From contig CAVOGL010000004.1 of assembly GCA_963695415.1 (NCBI GenBank), forward strand, positions 124,001 through 188,000: 64,000 bases of DNA, given 5' to 3'. A program made the translations under genes and the position numbers. The stretch is from CAVXWV01 sp963695415. GTDB lineage: Bacteria; Chloroflexota; Anaerolineae; Anaerolineales; UBA4823. The notes below the pieces were generated by a model. That model saw only the letters and a program-made list of their open reading frames with translations, was not told the origin of the DNA and made no database searches. Shown here in pieces: positions 36,167 through 43,472 of the stretch. Numbering within the stretch: the stretch's first letter is position 1; every line of letters starts with the position of its first letter.

Positions 36167-37990
36167 TTATCCTGATCGATAAAATTGTGCCTGGGCACTG
36201 AAGAATTTCTCATATGCGCCATGTATATCCAGAAGTTCGTGGTGAGTTCCTTGTTCGATGATCTTTCCTTTATCCATCACGTAAATATAATCTGCCATCT
36301 GGACTGTGGAAAAGCGGTGGCTGATCAAGATGGCACTCTTTCCTTCGATCAGGTAGCGAAAATGTTGGAATAGTTCTGCCTCCGCTAAAGGATCCAGCGA
36401 GCTGGTGGGTTCATCAAGGACGATGATGTCCGAATCGCGGTAGAAAGCTCGCGCCAGGGCAATTTTCTGCCATTCTCCACCGCTCAATTCCTTCCCATCT
36501 TCGAACCACGTACCCAGGTGGGTGGTGTATCCCTGGGGTAATTGTTGGATAAACGAATCTGCACCTGATTTCACAGCAGCAGCTTGGATGGCATCATTAT
36601 TGACCACGCTTTCTGTATTCCCAATCCAGATATTTTCCAATGCAGTGAGTTGGTAATGCACATAATCTTGGAACACAACGCTGATCTTTTTCCTCCATTG
36701 GATTGGATCCACCTGGCGCAAGTCGATGCCGTCAATTGTGATACTGCCGGTCTCTGGATCGTATAACCGGCAGAGCAGCTTGATCAGGGTCGTCTTTCCG
36801 GAGCCATTCGCACCGACCAGTGCGACGACCTTGCCTGGTTCGAGGGTGAATTGGATGTTATTCAGCACCTTTCTAGCCGAGTTAGGATAAGAAAAATTGA
36901 CATTTTCCACATGGATCCCTTGAACCAGATTTGGCTTAAGTGCGACTGGATGATCAGGGGTGATGATTGTGGGTTCCAGTTCCATAAACTGGTAGAAATG
37001 GGTCAGAAACAGCTGGTCTTCGTACAATCCGGCAAGGCTGCTCAAGATAGATTGTAAGGAGTTCAACCCTATTTGAAAACCCATGTAAATGGCGAAGAGG
37101 TCACCTACGCTGATGCTGCCCAGAATCGCCTGGTAAGCTGCGAAGCCCAGGGTGAAGAAAATCGCCAGGACGCCCAGGGTCTGGAAAATCCAGTCCGCAG
37201 TCGCCCGGTTGCGAGTGATCGCCAGCCTGCCTTTACGTAAATCCTGGCGCAGATCCTGGAAGCGCATCTTGAATAGATTTCCCAGGTTGAACAGCCTCAG
37301 CTCTTTGGCATGGTGGTCACTGACCATCAGCCAGTTGTAATACCGCGAGCGTCGTTCAATGGGAGCATGCTTTTCCTCGAACCGGTAGCGGATGCGTGAA
37401 TAATATAATCGCACCAATGCGCCTGGTAGGGCGACGACAACCATTACGATCCCGACCAGCGGAGTTAATAGAAGGAAAAGACCAACCACCCCGGCAAGTG
37501 AGATTGTGTTCTGGATTAAAGTCATCAAACCGTTTAGAACCGAAGCTGGTCGGTAAGGCGCCTCCGCTTGAGCACGGTGTAACGTATCGTAATAGGAGGT
37601 ATCTTCGTAATATGCCAGGTCCACGGCGATCGATTTGTCATGCAGAACATCGGAGACATAATCGGTCAGGTATTGAGCCTGCGCCTGGGAGGAAATCTCG
37701 CCCAATGATCGCGCCAGAGCGGTCAGGATGCCGACAGCAGCAGCCATAATCAGCCAGAAAAGGACCTGTCTGAACGTGTTTTGGGGATCAGCGCTGTTGA
37801 TCCCGGCAGTTACCGTGTCGACGATCTGGCGCATCAAGTATAACCCTGCCAGGGGCAGCAAACCCTGTACGATGACCAGCAAGCCGTTCAGCACCATCCA
37901 TCCCGGCGCGCTTTTCCACACCAGACTCATGGCCCGGTCCAATCGCAGTATTTCTTTTAATGATTTTTTTAATGGGACTTTGGAAAACAT
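36167..37990 (-). CDS. ABC exporter with fused membrane and ATPase domains (peptide exporter)
   Basis: This 607-residue half-transporter has six membrane helices in residues about 25-330 and an ATPase domain with Walker A (VGANGSGKTT), the signature LSGGEWQKIALARAF, Walker B (IIVLDEPTSSLD) and the H-loop (ILISHR). There is no N-terminal C39 peptidase domain, so leader cleavage must be done by another enzyme. The type matches exporters in lasso-peptide clusters. It is downstream of three lasso-like precursors and the cyclase on the minus strand, behind a terminator hairpin. It could also serve the Cys-rich peptides that end just across the strand boundary. Confidence 0.85.
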   Translation of the reverse strand: MFSKVPLKKSLKEILRLDRAMSLVWKSAPGWMVLNGLLVIVQGLLPLAGLYLMRQIVDTVTAGINSADPQNTFRQVLFWLIMAAAVGILTALARSLGEISSQAQAQYLTDYVSDVLHDKSIAVDLAYYEDTSYYDTLHRAQAEAPYRPASVLNGLMTLIQNTISLAGVVGLFLLLTPLVGIVMVVVALPGALVRLYYSRIRYRFEEKHAPIERRSRYYNWLMVSDHHAKELRLFNLGNLFKMRFQDLRQDLRKGRLAITRNRATADWIFQTLGVLAIFFTLGFAAYQAILGSISVGDLFAIYMGFQIGLNSLQSILSSLAGLYEDQLFLTHFYQFMELEPTIITPDHPVALKPNLVQGIHVENVNFSYPNSARKVLNNIQFTLEPGKVVALVGANGSGKTTLIKLLCRLYDPETGSITIDGIDLRQVDPIQWRKKISVVFQDYVHYQLTALENIWIGNTESVVNNDAIQAAAVKSGADSFIQQLPQGYTTHLGTWFEDGKELSGGEWQKIALARAFYRDSDIIVLDEPTSSLDPLAEAELFQHFRYLIEGKSAILISHRFSTVQMADYIYVMDKGKIIEQGTHHELLDIHGAYEKFFSAQAQFYRSG

Positions 37991-38056
37991 GAGCCTCTGA
38001 ATTCTAACTCACAAATATCATAAATTTAATGGTAGAGAAAATCAACAACAAAAAAG

Positions 38057-38080
38057 CCCTAACAAGGTTAGGGATTTTTT
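38057..38080. terminator. Bidirectional Rho-independent terminator
   Basis: CCCTAAC (38057-38063) pairs with GTTAGGG (38067-38073) across three bases. A run of T follows on the plus strand (38075 onward) and a run of A precedes on the other side, giving T residues on the minus strand. It lies between precursor A1 and the exporter gene. Confidence 0.8.
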
Positions 38081-38181
38081 TACAGATTACCAATGTGAAT
38101 AGTTCAGTGGCGTACAAAAGTCATAATTTGGTATTATTATGACCTTTAATTTTTGTAGACTATTAATTAGCCATAGCCTAT

Positions 38182-38379
38182 CTAATCCTCACATCCAATT
38201 GTAAGGGGACCGGGGACATTAGGGTCCCGCAGGGAATTAAAGTCGTTTTCAGTACAGGAGAGCCCGCCATCCCGCAAAACCAAATTGGTGATCGTGCCAT
38301 ATCCCAATAACTCAGGACGAACCCACATCTTCTTGGTTGAATATGATTTTGGAACGATTAAAGATCTACTACCGTACAC
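38182..38379 (-). CDS. Lasso-like precursor peptide A1
   Basis: This 65-residue peptide has the lasso leader pattern MWVRPELLGYGTITNLVL (W19-x-x-P-E-L, then Gly and hydrophobic residues), followed by DGG and a core that starts at Gly38 or Gly39. Counting from Gly38, Glu44 is position 7 and Asp46 position 9, so a macrolactam ring of 7 or 9 residues is possible. From Gly39, Asp46 is position 8. Cys42 and Cys63 could form a disulfide. The C-terminus is IGCED. Two tandem 23-bp repeats with TATA-like boxes lie upstream (38421-38475). The leader resembles the other four precursors in the window. Confidence 0.72.
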   Translation of the reverse strand: MYGSRSLIVPKSYSTKKMWVRPELLGYGTITNLVLRDGGLSCTENDFNSLRDPNVPGPLTIGCED

Positions 38380-38420
38380 TTAAAACCTCCAAGTCTAGGT
38401 TTATTTTATTTCTCTAACTA

Positions 38421-38475
38421 TACCACAATTACCGGACATATTGTATAAATTATACCATAATTGTCGAACATATTA
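38421..38475 (-). promoter_or_regulatory. Tandem 23-bp repeats with -10-like boxes upstream of precursor A1
   Basis: Bases 38421-38443 and 38453-38475 match at 19 of 23 positions, with a period of 32 bp. Each begins ATACCA on the plus strand, so each carries a minus-strand GGTATAAT- or GGTATAGT-like -10 box. They lie 42-96 bases upstream of the A1 start. A duplicated promoter or a repeated regulator site are both possible. Confidence 0.45.
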
Positions 38476-38542
38476 CCGATTCACAATAGTTATTTTCGAG
38501 TTCTTCAGGTTAATAGTATTCATATTCGTGAATTAAGATTAA

Positions 38543-38582
38543 GTACAAAAAAAACCACCATTAATGGTGGTTTTTTTTGTAC
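38543..38582. terminator. Perfect 40-bp palindrome, bidirectional terminator
   Basis: Bases 38543-38582 are a perfect inverted repeat of two 20-base arms, with ACCACCATT in the stem and eight T residues on each outward strand. It lies between precursors A2 and A1, where it ends transcription from A2 on the minus strand. Confidence 0.88.
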
Positions 38583-38608
38583 AGTTTAATGTAATTTGTT
38601 GTTAAGAA

Positions 38609-38791
38609 TTAACCAGTTGGTGGCACTTTATAAGGCTCGCCGGGATCCTCATCTGGTGGTGAAAGCTTTCCTCCACCAAGCAGGACAAGTTTAGAAATCT
38701 TGCCGACAAGAGAAAGTTCAGGTGTCTTCCAGATTTTCCTGAATCCGAAAATCTCGATATTCTCTTCAAGGGTTTCAGGTGTAGATTGCAT
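38609..38791 (-). CDS. Lasso-like precursor peptide A2
   Basis: This 60-residue peptide has an acidic N-terminus, the leader motif KIWKTPELSLVGKISKLVLL and a Gly-rich junction GGGKLSPPDEDPGEP. With the core at Gly39, Asp47 is position 9. With the core at Gly40, Asp47 is position 8 and Glu48 position 9. All of these fit a lasso macrolactam ring. The tail is YKVPPTG, without Cys. It starts 37 bases behind the cyclase stop on the same strand, with AGGAGC as ribosome-binding site, and is followed by a strong palindrome. The usual Thr at the penultimate leader position is not present, so the cleavage site is uncertain. Confidence 0.75.
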   Translation of the reverse strand: MQSTPETLEENIEIFGFRKIWKTPELSLVGKISKLVLLGGGKLSPPDEDPGEPYKVPPTG

Positions 38792-38827
38792 GATTAGCTC
38801 CTCTCACTTTTTCATTGCAACGATCTA

Positions 38828-40750
38828 TCAAATATACCATGAATTTTCCCTGTTTCTCAACCAGGTTTCATAGATGATCAGATGCTTGAGCATCCAAATA
38901 TCCATACTTTTAGGTGCGGGATCGTTTAGGGTAGTTGATATGAAGGTATCCGATTTTCTTGGGTTTACGATCCCTATCCGTGCGAGAGATTGGATTCCTT
39001 CTAATTGATCCCAAACAGCCCCGGTTTCCTGTAAAACAACTTCATGGAAATTGCTGGTGGCGCTTATTTTCTTCTGTTTTTGTAAACCGAGGTCCGGAAA
39101 TCGTTGTTGCAGGATCTCTCTCACCAAACCTTTTTGGGGTCGACCTGTGTTCAGCAGGTGGGGAGGAAAGCGAAACAGGTACGAAATCAGCTCCTGGTGT
39201 TGGTAAAATCCGAGAATGGGAATACCCAGACGGCGGCCATTTTCGAATTCTTCTTCAAGTTCCATGGAGCTGACCGGATGAAAGAGTATCTGGGTCAGCC
39301 CTTTAAAATAAAAATCCTCTATCTTATCCTCAACCAGGCTTTGCTCCACTCTTTCATCGTAGCGTTGGGAAATCTCCTCTTGCAACTCCATGTCCGGTGT
39401 GAACCATTCTGGTATGGTCCGGTACAGGGAATTCTTCCTCCTTTTCCGGAGATAGGTGGGATTCACTTGAAGCAGCAAACGGGAAATCCATCTTGATATT
39501 AGCAAACGAGATCCATATTTCCATATTCCGTTATAAAGATGAGTTCTCAATGGGAACGGCCAGGAGTGCCACATTCCCAGGATTAAACGGTATAAACCTG
39601 GAAAATCGAATTTCCGCATCAGATCAGCAGCATACGTTGGAGTCAATCCCAACCATTCATCACCACCAACGCCTGTAATGATGGCGGAACAACCATCTTT
39701 GATTGCCTGGTACCCCAGGTAATTATACGCTTGGCGCCAGATATTACCCATGGGCGTGGGCCAAACCTGGTTCATCTCAAAACATGCCTGCAAAAGACCT
39801 GACTGTCCAGATGCGTCTGTCAATCGTGTGATGTGCAGGGGGAGTTCGAGGGAAGAGGATACGCCTCTCTGTACAGGTTCTTCTACTTCCCCAATCACCG
39901 GAAAAACCAAAGAATAAGCCCTTGGATATCGCAGACCGGATCTTTGAGCCGCATCCTTCAAGAAACCTGCAGCTGCTATAGAATCCAAACCTCCACTAAG
40001 ATATATACCCAGAGGGGAGTAATTGATAAAATCCCTGGAAACATCCTGAAGGAGGTTTTCAAATTGCTCGCTGGTTGCATTTTCGAGCCATTCCACTTTT
40101 CCATCTGGTCGGATGGGGGACCAGTAATGGATTTGTGTTTTTATGCAATTCCGAATTTGTATCAGGTGTCCGGGAGGCACACGTTGTATCTGGTTATAGA
40201 ATGTTTCTTCATTTCGTCCCCAGTAAAGTGATAGGTGAAGTGCAACGACGATCCTGTTGATTGTGCTGGATATCCCCTGCTGAGCCAGCAGTGCCTGGAT
40301 GGATATTGAAAAAAATCTACCCTCATTAGCCTCGGCGTAGAACAGTGGATAAATACCTACCGGGTCTCGGACAGCCAGTAATAATTGGTTGCGATCGTCC
40401 CATAAGATGAACGAAAAAATCCCCACCAGGTGGCTCACGAAACTTTCACCCCAGAGTAGATATGCTTCCAGGATTAATTCAGCCTGATTCATCTCCTCAT
40501 CAATCTTCAAAGCTCGGGACAATTCCTTCTGGTTGTAAAGATGCCCATCAAATACGATACCGTATGAATCTCTGTTATTGATTTCTGGTTTTGGAAATGC
40601 CCTGCCCGGGTCCAGGCGGTGACATGTGTTATTCAAGGGATTTTGAGCCAGGATGTTGTTCTCAGAAAGAGCGGAGGAATCCGGATTTCCAGTAAAGAAA
40701 ATCCAAGTATCTGGCCAATTCTTTCCGTATTGGTTATCTATGGTTGTCAT
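38828..40750 (-). CDS. Asparagine-synthetase-like lasso cyclase
   Basis: This protein of 640 residues has an N-terminal glutamine-amidotransferase-like half without a catalytic Cys2 (it begins MTTIDNQYG, after TTG at 40753). Its C-terminal half is an asparagine-synthetase domain with the PP-loop YLSGGLDSIAAAG near residue 250. Lasso cyclases have this layout: they adenylate the Asp or Glu side chain and join it to the N-terminal amine of the core. Two precursor genes lie right next to it (38609-38791 and 40889-41062), and a third at 38182. The C-terminal region (GTGRPQKGLVRE-like) fits class B synthetases. No leader peptidase of the transglutaminase type was found beside it. Confidence 0.82.
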   Translation of the reverse strand: MTTIDNQYGKNWPDTWIFFTGNPDSSALSENNILAQNPLNNTCHRLDPGRAFPKPEINNRDSYGIVFDGHLYNQKELSRALKIDEEMNQAELILEAYLLWGESFVSHLVGIFSFILWDDRNQLLLAVRDPVGIYPLFYAEANEGRFFSISIQALLAQQGISSTINRIVVALHLSLYWGRNEETFYNQIQRVPPGHLIQIRNCIKTQIHYWSPIRPDGKVEWLENATSEQFENLLQDVSRDFINYSPLGIYLSGGLDSIAAAGFLKDAAQRSGLRYPRAYSLVFPVIGEVEEPVQRGVSSSLELPLHITRLTDASGQSGLLQACFEMNQVWPTPMGNIWRQAYNYLGYQAIKDGCSAIITGVGGDEWLGLTPTYAADLMRKFDFPGLYRLILGMWHSWPFPLRTHLYNGIWKYGSRLLISRWISRLLLQVNPTYLRKRRKNSLYRTIPEWFTPDMELQEEISQRYDERVEQSLVEDKIEDFYFKGLTQILFHPVSSMELEEEFENGRRLGIPILGFYQHQELISYLFRFPPHLLNTGRPQKGLVREILQQRFPDLGLQKQKKISATSNFHEVVLQETGAVWDQLEGIQSLARIGIVNPRKSDTFISTTLNDPAPKSMDIWMLKHLIIYETWLRNRENSWYI

Positions 40751-40822
40751 CAAAAATTTACCAAATAATTTAATAGTAATTATTCCCCTTAAATATATCC
40801 TGATTTAAAGGTAAAAGCAACA

Positions 40823-40852
40823 AGAGCAGTTCTGTGGTTTCAGAACTGCTCT
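40823..40852 (-). terminator. 12-bp hairpin between precursor A3 and the cyclase
   Basis: AGAGCAGTTCTG (40823-40834) pairs perfectly with CAGAACTGCTCT (40841-40852) across six bases. On the minus strand it follows the stop of precursor A3 and precedes the cyclase, so it probably limits read-through and keeps enzyme expression below that of the peptide. Confidence 0.78.
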
Positions 40853-40888
40853 CATCCATGTTAAAAAATTGTTTCAGGATTTAGAAAA

Positions 40889-41062
40889 TCAAAAATCGTA
40901 ACAACCTGGCTTGATTGTGTTGGTATCGTTGTCACCATGTATACACGACCACCACCAACCGCCGGTTAACACGATGCTGGAGACCTGACCCAGAGATGTT
41001 AATTCCGGTTTTTTCCACTCAGGTTTTTCAATAATTGTCTGGCTGATTGTAATTTTCACCAT
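40889..41062 (-). CDS. Lasso-like precursor peptide A3 (57 residues, Trp-triplet core)
   Basis: ATG at 41062 follows GGAGGAGAGAAATC, a strong ribosome-binding site, and opens a 57-residue frame ending at 40889. The leader has EWKKPELTSLGQVSSIVLTG, the W-x-x-P-E-L block plus the Leu-Thr-Gly junction of lasso leaders. The core begins with Gly34-Gly35-Trp36-Trp37-Trp38-Ser39-Cys40, continues through IHGDNDTNTIKPG, and ends Cys54-Tyr-Asp-Phe. With Thr33 at position -2, Gly35 would be residue 1 and Asp44 residue 10; with Trp36 as residue 1, Asp44 is residue 9. Cys40 and Cys54 could form a disulfide. The frame is short and easily missed. A terminator-like hairpin follows. Confidence 0.78.
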   Translation of the reverse strand: MVKITISQTIIEKPEWKKPELTSLGQVSSIVLTGGWWWSCIHGDNDTNTIKPGCYDF

Positions 41063-41158
41063 GATTTCTCTCCTCCATTAGGTAAGCTACCAAAAATAGA
41101 AAACGATGAATAAGTGCGTTAATCCTAACTGATATACATTCGTTTCTTAATTCAAATT

Positions 41159-41167
41159 AGTATATCA
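41159..41167 (-). promoter_or_regulatory. Candidate extended -10 promoter of precursor A3
   Basis: On the minus strand TG-A-TATACT (41167-41159) forms an extended -10 element about 97 bases upstream of the A3 start. It lies in the 163-base gap behind the kinase-like gene. No clear -35 was seen. Confidence 0.4.
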
Positions 41168-41225
41168 TATTTGAGAGTTTTTCTTCGGTTCCTTTCTTAG
41201 AAAATTTGTGAATTTCGATATACGT

Positions 41226-42147
41226 CTAAGAAAAATATTCTTCAAACAGGTCCAACTTTTGTTCAAGATTTGCCAAACCAGGCGCAAGCAAACCTTTATA
41301 GATCGGAACCTGTTCAACGAGGTCCAGGTAATGCAAAAGCAGTCGCTTTCGATCGTTTTTTTGATACAGAGAAAACACGTACACGTGTTTTAACAGCAAT
41401 TTCACGGCTTCAACTCCCTTGCATTTCCTCAATCCTTAATCCTGGGAGTTCAGGTTCGCCATCGGTCCTTTCCAGTAAAAATATGGATCTTAATCCTTCG
41501 GGCTTGTCTGTATTGACACGATTTACCAGGATAGGTATTTTTTGGGCGTGGGAGTGGGAAAACTGTTCTATATCGTAATAATCGCGGGTATCACCCAATA
41601 ACCGTAATTGAAAATGGAGTGGAAAAGTGAGTGTCCCTTCTGGGGATGTGGTGAAAACAACAGCATCATCACCCCATAAACCATACCCCCGCCTGGACAA
41701 ACCATAAGCAATCGTGGATTTTCCAGTGCCAGATGAAGCACAGAAAGCGACCACACCTTTGGATGTAAGTACAGAGCTGGCGTGTATGGCTTCCCAGCCT
41801 TGCGCCTGGAGTACAAAGGGGACGACATTTCGCCAGAAAAGATCCGTTAAAAAAATTTCATCCTGAGGCGTTTCTTCGTACGCGAGAACATCCATCTCAT
41901 CACCGCTGAAGCGAAAAGTTACCTGATTTGGCCAGTGCATCCAGAAGTAATCGTTTCCTTGATAAGTGTACGCTCGTACATTACCACCGGTATCCCTCAG
42001 GATGATGGTGTCTGGCGCTCCTTCATCCCATACCGAGTGTTTTTCATCTCTCGCTTGCTTGACAGCAGGTATTTGTGGTAGGTGTGGATAGACCACATCT
42101 GCCTTTTTTAAAACGCCTAATAATAACTTGAAATTAAACTTTTCCAT
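41226..42147 (-). pseudogene. HPr-kinase-like peptide kinase, broken by a 7-bp duplication
   Basis: The frame from 42147 encodes 245 residues of an HPr-kinase-like protein: VTFRFSGDEMDVLAY, FWRNVVPFVLQAQG, ASSVLTSKGVVAFCASSGTGKST (Walker A SGTGKST), YGLWGDDAVVF, and IPILVNRVNTDKPEGLRSI. It then stops early at 41410. The missing C-terminal part (CKGVEAVKLLLKHVYVFSL and onward to 41226) continues in another frame. Between them lie two imperfect 7-base copies (41429-41435 and 41436-41442; GGATTGA and GGATTAA on the minus strand). Removal of one copy restores LPGLRKCKGVEAV. Such kinases phosphorylate lasso peptides at the C-terminal Ser. Here none of the three lasso precursors ends in Ser, and the kinase may be inactive. 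Confidence 0.78.
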
Positions 42148-43400
42148 CAGACCGCTTCAAACCATTTTTCGACTTCTTCGATCCGTTGCAACTTGAGTGA
42201 AGATGAGATGGCATCGGGATCGCGGGTCAATAAACGCCAGGCTGCAGGCACCTGGCGCTTGATGACATCACCGATCCGGAGCAAGTAAGCAAGAGGCAGA
42301 CCAATCCCAGATGCCAGGCGAGGATACTTTTCGCGCATCAGGATCGGTTTCCAGAAGACGCTGTCAAAGAAAAATCTTGTCCTCTCTCTGAAGGAGCGGG
42401 GTGCCCAAATTTCAGCCAGATTTATCGAAAATTCTGTTCCATAGAGCAGTTGCTGAAGAAACCATTCCAGGTATTCAGGGGTGTAGTCCACAGGCTTTAG
42501 TTGATCCAGGTATTCATTAGGCACAGGAGCATCCAGTAGTGTTTGTGCGACCAATAATGCCAGGTAAGTTGGTTTTGCCATGCGGTATTCAATTGCCATT
42601 TCAAGAAGCTTTTTCCAATCCAATTTAGATTCGAAAAACCACAGTGCCTCGTTGATATCACAAACGTGGAATAATTTACCAGCAAAGCGGTGCATATAAG
42701 CAAAGTGAACGCAGAGGTGGATAAGTTGATGTTCTGGTGACAGGCTGAAAATTTTCACTCCTGCCAGCATTTCGGTATCAGCAGACAACCAGAGGTTCCG
42801 AGGATCGAAATTGAATGGGAGTTCTGGTGGAAAGAGTGTCCAATGTAAATCGATTTCGTTTCTTCCCGGTGCCAATAAAGGAGGCAGGCTGTGTTTACTG
42901 GCAATCTCATCTTCTAAGTCGAAATTGTGGGCAGAATGGTACCCGATTTCAACGAGGCACCGATTTGCCTGCTCCAGATCTTCAAGTTTAACCAGGAGGT
43001 CTAAGTCTCCGATTACCCGGAGAGCAAGGCTGCTGTATACTTTCTCTGCCAGGTATGCCCCTTTAAGCACGATTACTGGAATATTTTCCTTCTCCAGGGC
43101 TTTTAGAACCTGACCAAGTTCTTTGTATGTGTGCGTGTTTCTGAAGATTGTGCCTAGATATTCATCACGAAGAAAAGTCAGTGTGGATTCAGGTGGTTGA
43201 ATTACACCCACTAAATTCTTAAGACGATGGTACAGCAAAGGCGCAACCTGGTGATCCTTAGCGAATGTGCCGACATTGGACCACTCTTCCGGCGATGTTT
43301 CTGGTATAGAAATCTGATCAGGATTGCCATCGCGGTTACTCAGGCAGTTCAACATTAATTGTGTTGATTGCACTATTTGGTGCGTATGCAAATCTGTCAT
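42147..43400 (-). CDS. Nucleotidyltransferase-family protein (NTP_transf_5 type)
   Basis: This 417-residue protein has the nucleotidyltransferase signature VIVLKGAYLAEKVYSSLALR-V-IGDLDLLVK, with the D-x-D metal ligands in GDLDLL, near residue 130. It belongs to the large family often found beside lasso, PqqD and radical SAM peptide clusters, and in firmicute lasso clusters an equivalent gene accompanies the kinase. The later part is helix-rich with EIDLHWTLFPPELPF and HLCVHFAYMHR. Its biochemical role in peptide clusters is not settled. The stop and the kinase start share one base, so the two are coupled. Confidence 0.78.
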   Translation of the reverse strand: MTDLHTHQIVQSTQLMLNCLSNRDGNPDQISIPETSPEEWSNVGTFAKDHQVAPLLYHRLKNLVGVIQPPESTLTFLRDEYLGTIFRNTHTYKELGQVLKALEKENIPVIVLKGAYLAEKVYSSLALRVIGDLDLLVKLEDLEQANRCLVEIGYHSAHNFDLEDEIASKHSLPPLLAPGRNEIDLHWTLFPPELPFNFDPRNLWLSADTEMLAGVKIFSLSPEHQLIHLCVHFAYMHRFAGKLFHVCDINEALWFFESKLDWKKLLEMAIEYRMAKPTYLALLVAQTLLDAPVPNEYLDQLKPVDYTPEYLEWFLQQLLYGTEFSINLAEIWAPRSFRERTRFFFDSVFWKPILMREKYPRLASGIGLPLAYLLRIGDVIKRQVPAAWRLLTRDPDAISSSLKLQRIEEVEKWFEAV

Positions 43401-43472
43401 GAAAGATATTTGGAATTAAATTCGCAAGTCAGGAAATTGATTAACGTGAAGATATTTTTCAGCAGGTGATGC

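Noticed and set aside
37396..38000. Plus-strand frames opposite the ABC exporter
   Set aside because: They are basic, Arg/Pro-rich shadows of a well-supported exporter on the other strand and have no ribosome-binding sites.
41226..41432. A separate 68-residue gene behind the kinase-like gene
   Set aside because: Its sequence continues the HPr-kinase C-terminus directly, and the 7-bp duplication explains the break.
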